From CAIQPV01 sp964480365 (GTDB lineage: Bacteria > Pseudomonadota > Gammaproteobacteria > Burkholderiales > Gallionellaceae): a DNA stretch of 64,000 bases. The position numbers and the translations under genes are program-made. Of the stretch, positions 62,099 to 64,000 are shown piece by piece. The notes below the pieces were generated by a model. That model saw only the letters and a list, made by a program, of their open reading frames with translations, had not been told where the DNA came from and made no database searches. The stretch's first letter is position 1; every line of letters starts with the position of its first letter. Location: assembly GCA_964480365.1 (NCBI GenBank), contig CAYZPM010000020.1:4611-68610 (forward strand), given 5' to 3'.

Positions 62099-63586
62099 GT
62101 GAATATCTTGCGTCTGAATAAATTCGCTTTGGTCTTTACTGCGGGGCTGCTTGCCGTATTAGGCTTCGCGCCCTTCGGGCTGTTTCCTCTTACCGTCTTC
62201 GCGCTCACTGTATTGTTCATACAATGGCTGTGTGCGGAAAATGCGCGATCCGCCGCCAAGATCGGATGGGCATTCGGCTTCGGTTTGTTCGTTGCAGGCA
62301 TAGGCTGGATTTATATTGCGCTACATGATTACGGCGACATGCCGTTCCTGCTTGCGTTGCCAGCCACCTCCTTGTTCGCCGCATTTTTCGCGCTGTTCCC
62401 TGCGTTGGCCGGTTACGTCCAGGCAAAGTTACACGCGCCCATATGGGCGCGCGTGACTTTGGTAATGCCTGCATTGTGGGTGCTGACAGAGTGGCTGCGT
62501 GGGCTGATTTTTACCGGTTTCCCGTGGCTAACGATGGGCTATTCGCAAGCAGCGGCCAGCCCGTTGGTCGGCTTTGCGCCGCTGCTCGGCGTGTACGGCG
62601 TGTCGCTGGCGGTGGCGGTGAGTGCCGGTTTGTTTTCATTGCTGTGGCTGGCGCGCTGGAGCAGGCAAGGCAAAATCGCTTGGGCGATACTCTCCATGCT
62701 GTGGATTTTTGGCGTGGCGTTGCGCGCGGTGGAATGGACGCAACCGCGAGGCGAGCCGATCAAGGTGAGCTTGGCTCAGGGCAATATTCCGCAAGAACTG
62801 AAATTCCGCGAAGATAAACTCGTCGAAACGCTGGAAATCTACCGCAAGCTGGTGCAACAAAGCGACGCGCGCCTAATCGTATTACCGGAAACGGCAGTGC
62901 CGCTGCTGCGCAGCGAAGTCCCGGAAAACTACGCTGCCATCCTGCGCGACCATGTACGGCAGAACGGCGGCGATATAATTATCGGTGCATTCGAGCGCGA
63001 CCATGAGCAGTATTACAACAGCGTGTTCACGCTCGGCACAGCAGAAAGCCAGAGCTACCGCAAGAACCATCTGGTGCCATTCGGCGAATTCATCCCGCTG
63101 CGCCCGGTGCTGGGCTGGCTCATCAACGAAGTTTTGCATATTCCGATGGGCGACCTGGCGCGCGGCGGCATCGAACAGCCACCGCTCAAAGTGGCGGCAC
63201 AAAAAGTTGCCGTGAACATCTGTTATGAAGACGCGTTCGGCGAAGAAATCATTCGTGCGCTGCCTGAAGCGACTTTGCTGGTGAACGTCAGCAACGATGC
63301 ATGGTACGGCAATTCCCACGCCGCCATGCAGCACAATCAGATTTCGCAGATGCGAGCGCTGGAAACAGGACGCATGATGCTGCGCTCTACCAACACCGGC
63401 GTCACCTCCATCATCGGGCGCAGTGGGCGCATCCTGCAAATGTTGCCGCAGCACGAGGAAGGTGTGCTCACCGGGATGGCGCAGGGCTATGTGGGCAGTA
63501 CGCCTTATGTGCGTTGGGGCAATGGAATGGTGCTGGGATTGCTGGGGATGATGCTGGCGGTGGCGTGGCGGTGGCGTGTGCGATGA
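62099..63586 (+). CDS. lnt: Apolipoprotein N-acyltransferase
   Basis: Adds the third acyl chain to lipoproteins in the inner membrane, feeding the Lol pathway at the window start. 495 residues from a GTG at 62099 (the frame extends 5 codons to a TTG). About six N-terminal helices, then the nitrilase domain (about 220-470) with catalytic E in IVLPETAVPLL, K in YRKNHLVPFGEF and C in VNICYEDAFGE. The start MNILRLNKFALVF fits the family. It overlaps the GIY-YIG gene by 4 bases. Confidence 0.94.
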   Translation: MNILRLNKFALVFTAGLLAVLGFAPFGLFPLTVFALTVLFIQWLCAENARSAAKIGWAFGFGLFVAGIGWIYIALHDYGDMPFLLALPATSLFAAFFALFPALAGYVQAKLHAPIWARVTLVMPALWVLTEWLRGLIFTGFPWLTMGYSQAAASPLVGFAPLLGVYGVSLAVAVSAGLFSLLWLARWSRQGKIAWAILSMLWIFGVALRAVEWTQPRGEPIKVSLAQGNIPQELKFREDKLVETLEIYRKLVQQSDARLIVLPETAVPLLRSEVPENYAAILRDHVRQNGGDIIIGAFERDHEQYYNSVFTLGTAESQSYRKNHLVPFGEFIPLRPVLGWLINEVLHIPMGDLARGGIEQPPLKVAAQKVAVNICYEDAFGEEIIRALPEATLLVNVSNDAWYGNSHAAMQHNQISQMRALETGRMMLRSTNTGVTSIIGRSGRILQMLPQHEEGVLTGMAQGYVGSTPYVRWGNGMVLGLLGMMLAVAWRWRVR

Positions 63587-63858
63587 ATTGGGTTTGCTAT
63601 ATCTTGCAATGTGTAGACGGCACTTTGTACTGCGGCATCACCAACGATCTTGACAAGCGCCTCGCTGCACATAATGCAGGCGAGGGGGCGAAGTACACGC
63701 GAGGGCGCACGCCGGTAAAGCTGGCCTATTTCGAATCCTGTGCCGATAAATCCACCGCGCTGAAGCGCGAGATTGAGATCAAGAGTTTGCCACGCACGGA
63801 GAAGTTGGCGCTGGTTGAGGCAAGCCCCAATCCCCTTTTCCCTGCATCACCGGGTTGA
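63583..63858 (+). CDS. GIY-YIG nuclease-like protein (YhbQ/UPF0213)
   Basis: A 91-residue protein starting at the ATG that overlaps the lnt stop (ATGA). The GIY-YIG pattern appears as CYILQCVDGTLYCGITNDLDKRLAAHNAGEGAKYTRGRTPVKLAYFE, with the R and the later E in STALKREIEIKSL. Stand-alone members such as E. coli YhbQ are linked to DNA repair, but the exact activity is unknown. It lies between lnt and glyQ. Confidence 0.9.
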   Translation: MNWVCYILQCVDGTLYCGITNDLDKRLAAHNAGEGAKYTRGRTPVKLAYFESCADKSTALKREIEIKSLPRTEKLALVEASPNPLFPASPG

Positions 63859-63920
63859 TTCGTTCTGCGCCGACAAGCGAAAGCTAGTAAAATGCGCGCT
63901 TTGCAATCCAGCCAAATTTA

Positions 63921-64000
63921 ATGATGTTGACCTTTCAGCAAATCATCCTGACGCTACAGAATTACTGGGACAAGCAAGGCTGCGCGCTGCTGCAACCCTA
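63921..64000 (+). CDS. glyQ: Glycyl-tRNA synthetase alpha subunit (partial)
   Basis: Only the first 26 codons are in the window: MLTFQQIILTLQNYWDKQGC then ALLQPY, the standard GlyQ start. The gene continues beyond the end. lnt-glyQ-glyS is a common betaproteobacterial order. Two ATGs stand in tandem; either could be used. Confidence 0.93.
   Translation, partial: MMLTFQQIILTLQNYWDKQGCALLQP

Overview
The window reads as a chromosomal segment of a betaproteobacterium. The evidence is the gene content and order: lolC-lolD, accA-tilS, dapA-bamC, argB with a pyrimidine 5'-nucleotidase and slmA, dacC-dat-ybeD-lipB, zapB-zapA followed by 6S RNA, and lnt leading into glyQ. A Gallionella/Sideroxydans-like or other Nitrosomonadales host would fit (feoAB, a RegBA redox pair), but the genus is only a guess. 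Core genes are about 55-60% GC. Several stretches are clearly AT-richer and look acquired.

Layout. 1-9.3 kb is housekeeping: lipoprotein export (lolDC), fatty acid synthesis (accA), tRNA lysidinylation (tilS), a DinG/YoaA-type Fe-S helicase and a class II glutamine amidotransferase. At 9.4-11.1 kb a single ORF joins an N-terminal SIR2-like NAD-binding domain to a complete quinolinate phosphoribosyltransferase (NadC). This is the most unusual gene here. clpB follows with a near-perfect sigma-32 promoter. 14-20.6 kb holds an AT-rich orphan gene, feoAB, dapA-bamC and an MBL hydrolase. 20.8-26.2 kb is a stress and signalling stretch: an orphan NarL-type regulator, a DUF2934 protein, Hsp20, a BCAM0308-type zinc protein, a papain-like protease and a Rossmann-PAS-GGDEF cyclase. 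26.2-37.3 kb holds ychJ-like, srkA, DUF1415, rhlE, a PilZ protein, a hexose-6-phosphate mutarotase, terC, typA, a SYLF protein, a zincin aminopeptidase and an alpha/beta hydrolase.

37.5-44.5 kb is a decayed integron. Seven attC-like sites alternate with minus-strand cassette genes: a RelE/ParE-type toxin-antitoxin pair, a deoxyribosyltransferase-like protein, a beta-flower protein, two proteins with HEPN-like R-x4-H motifs and two membrane proteins. The array ends at a candidate attI, a 28-bp perfect palindrome and the first 49 codons of an integron integrase on the opposite strand. An IS110/IS1111-family element sits at an attC-like core inside the array, and its transposase carries an in-frame 51-nt palindromic insertion. 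Next to it is a prlF-yhaV toxin-antitoxin module bracketed by 48-bp direct repeats.

46-64 kb returns to core functions: a class 3 lipase-like lipoprotein, DAHP synthase, slmA, argB, two PCuAC-type copper proteins, a FapA-like DUF342 protein, the RegB/RegA-type redox two-component pair, an HDOD protein, dacC-dat-ybeD-lipB, 6S RNA, zapA-zapB, lnt, a GIY-YIG protein and the start of glyQ.

All assignments come from reading motifs and context. No database search was run.
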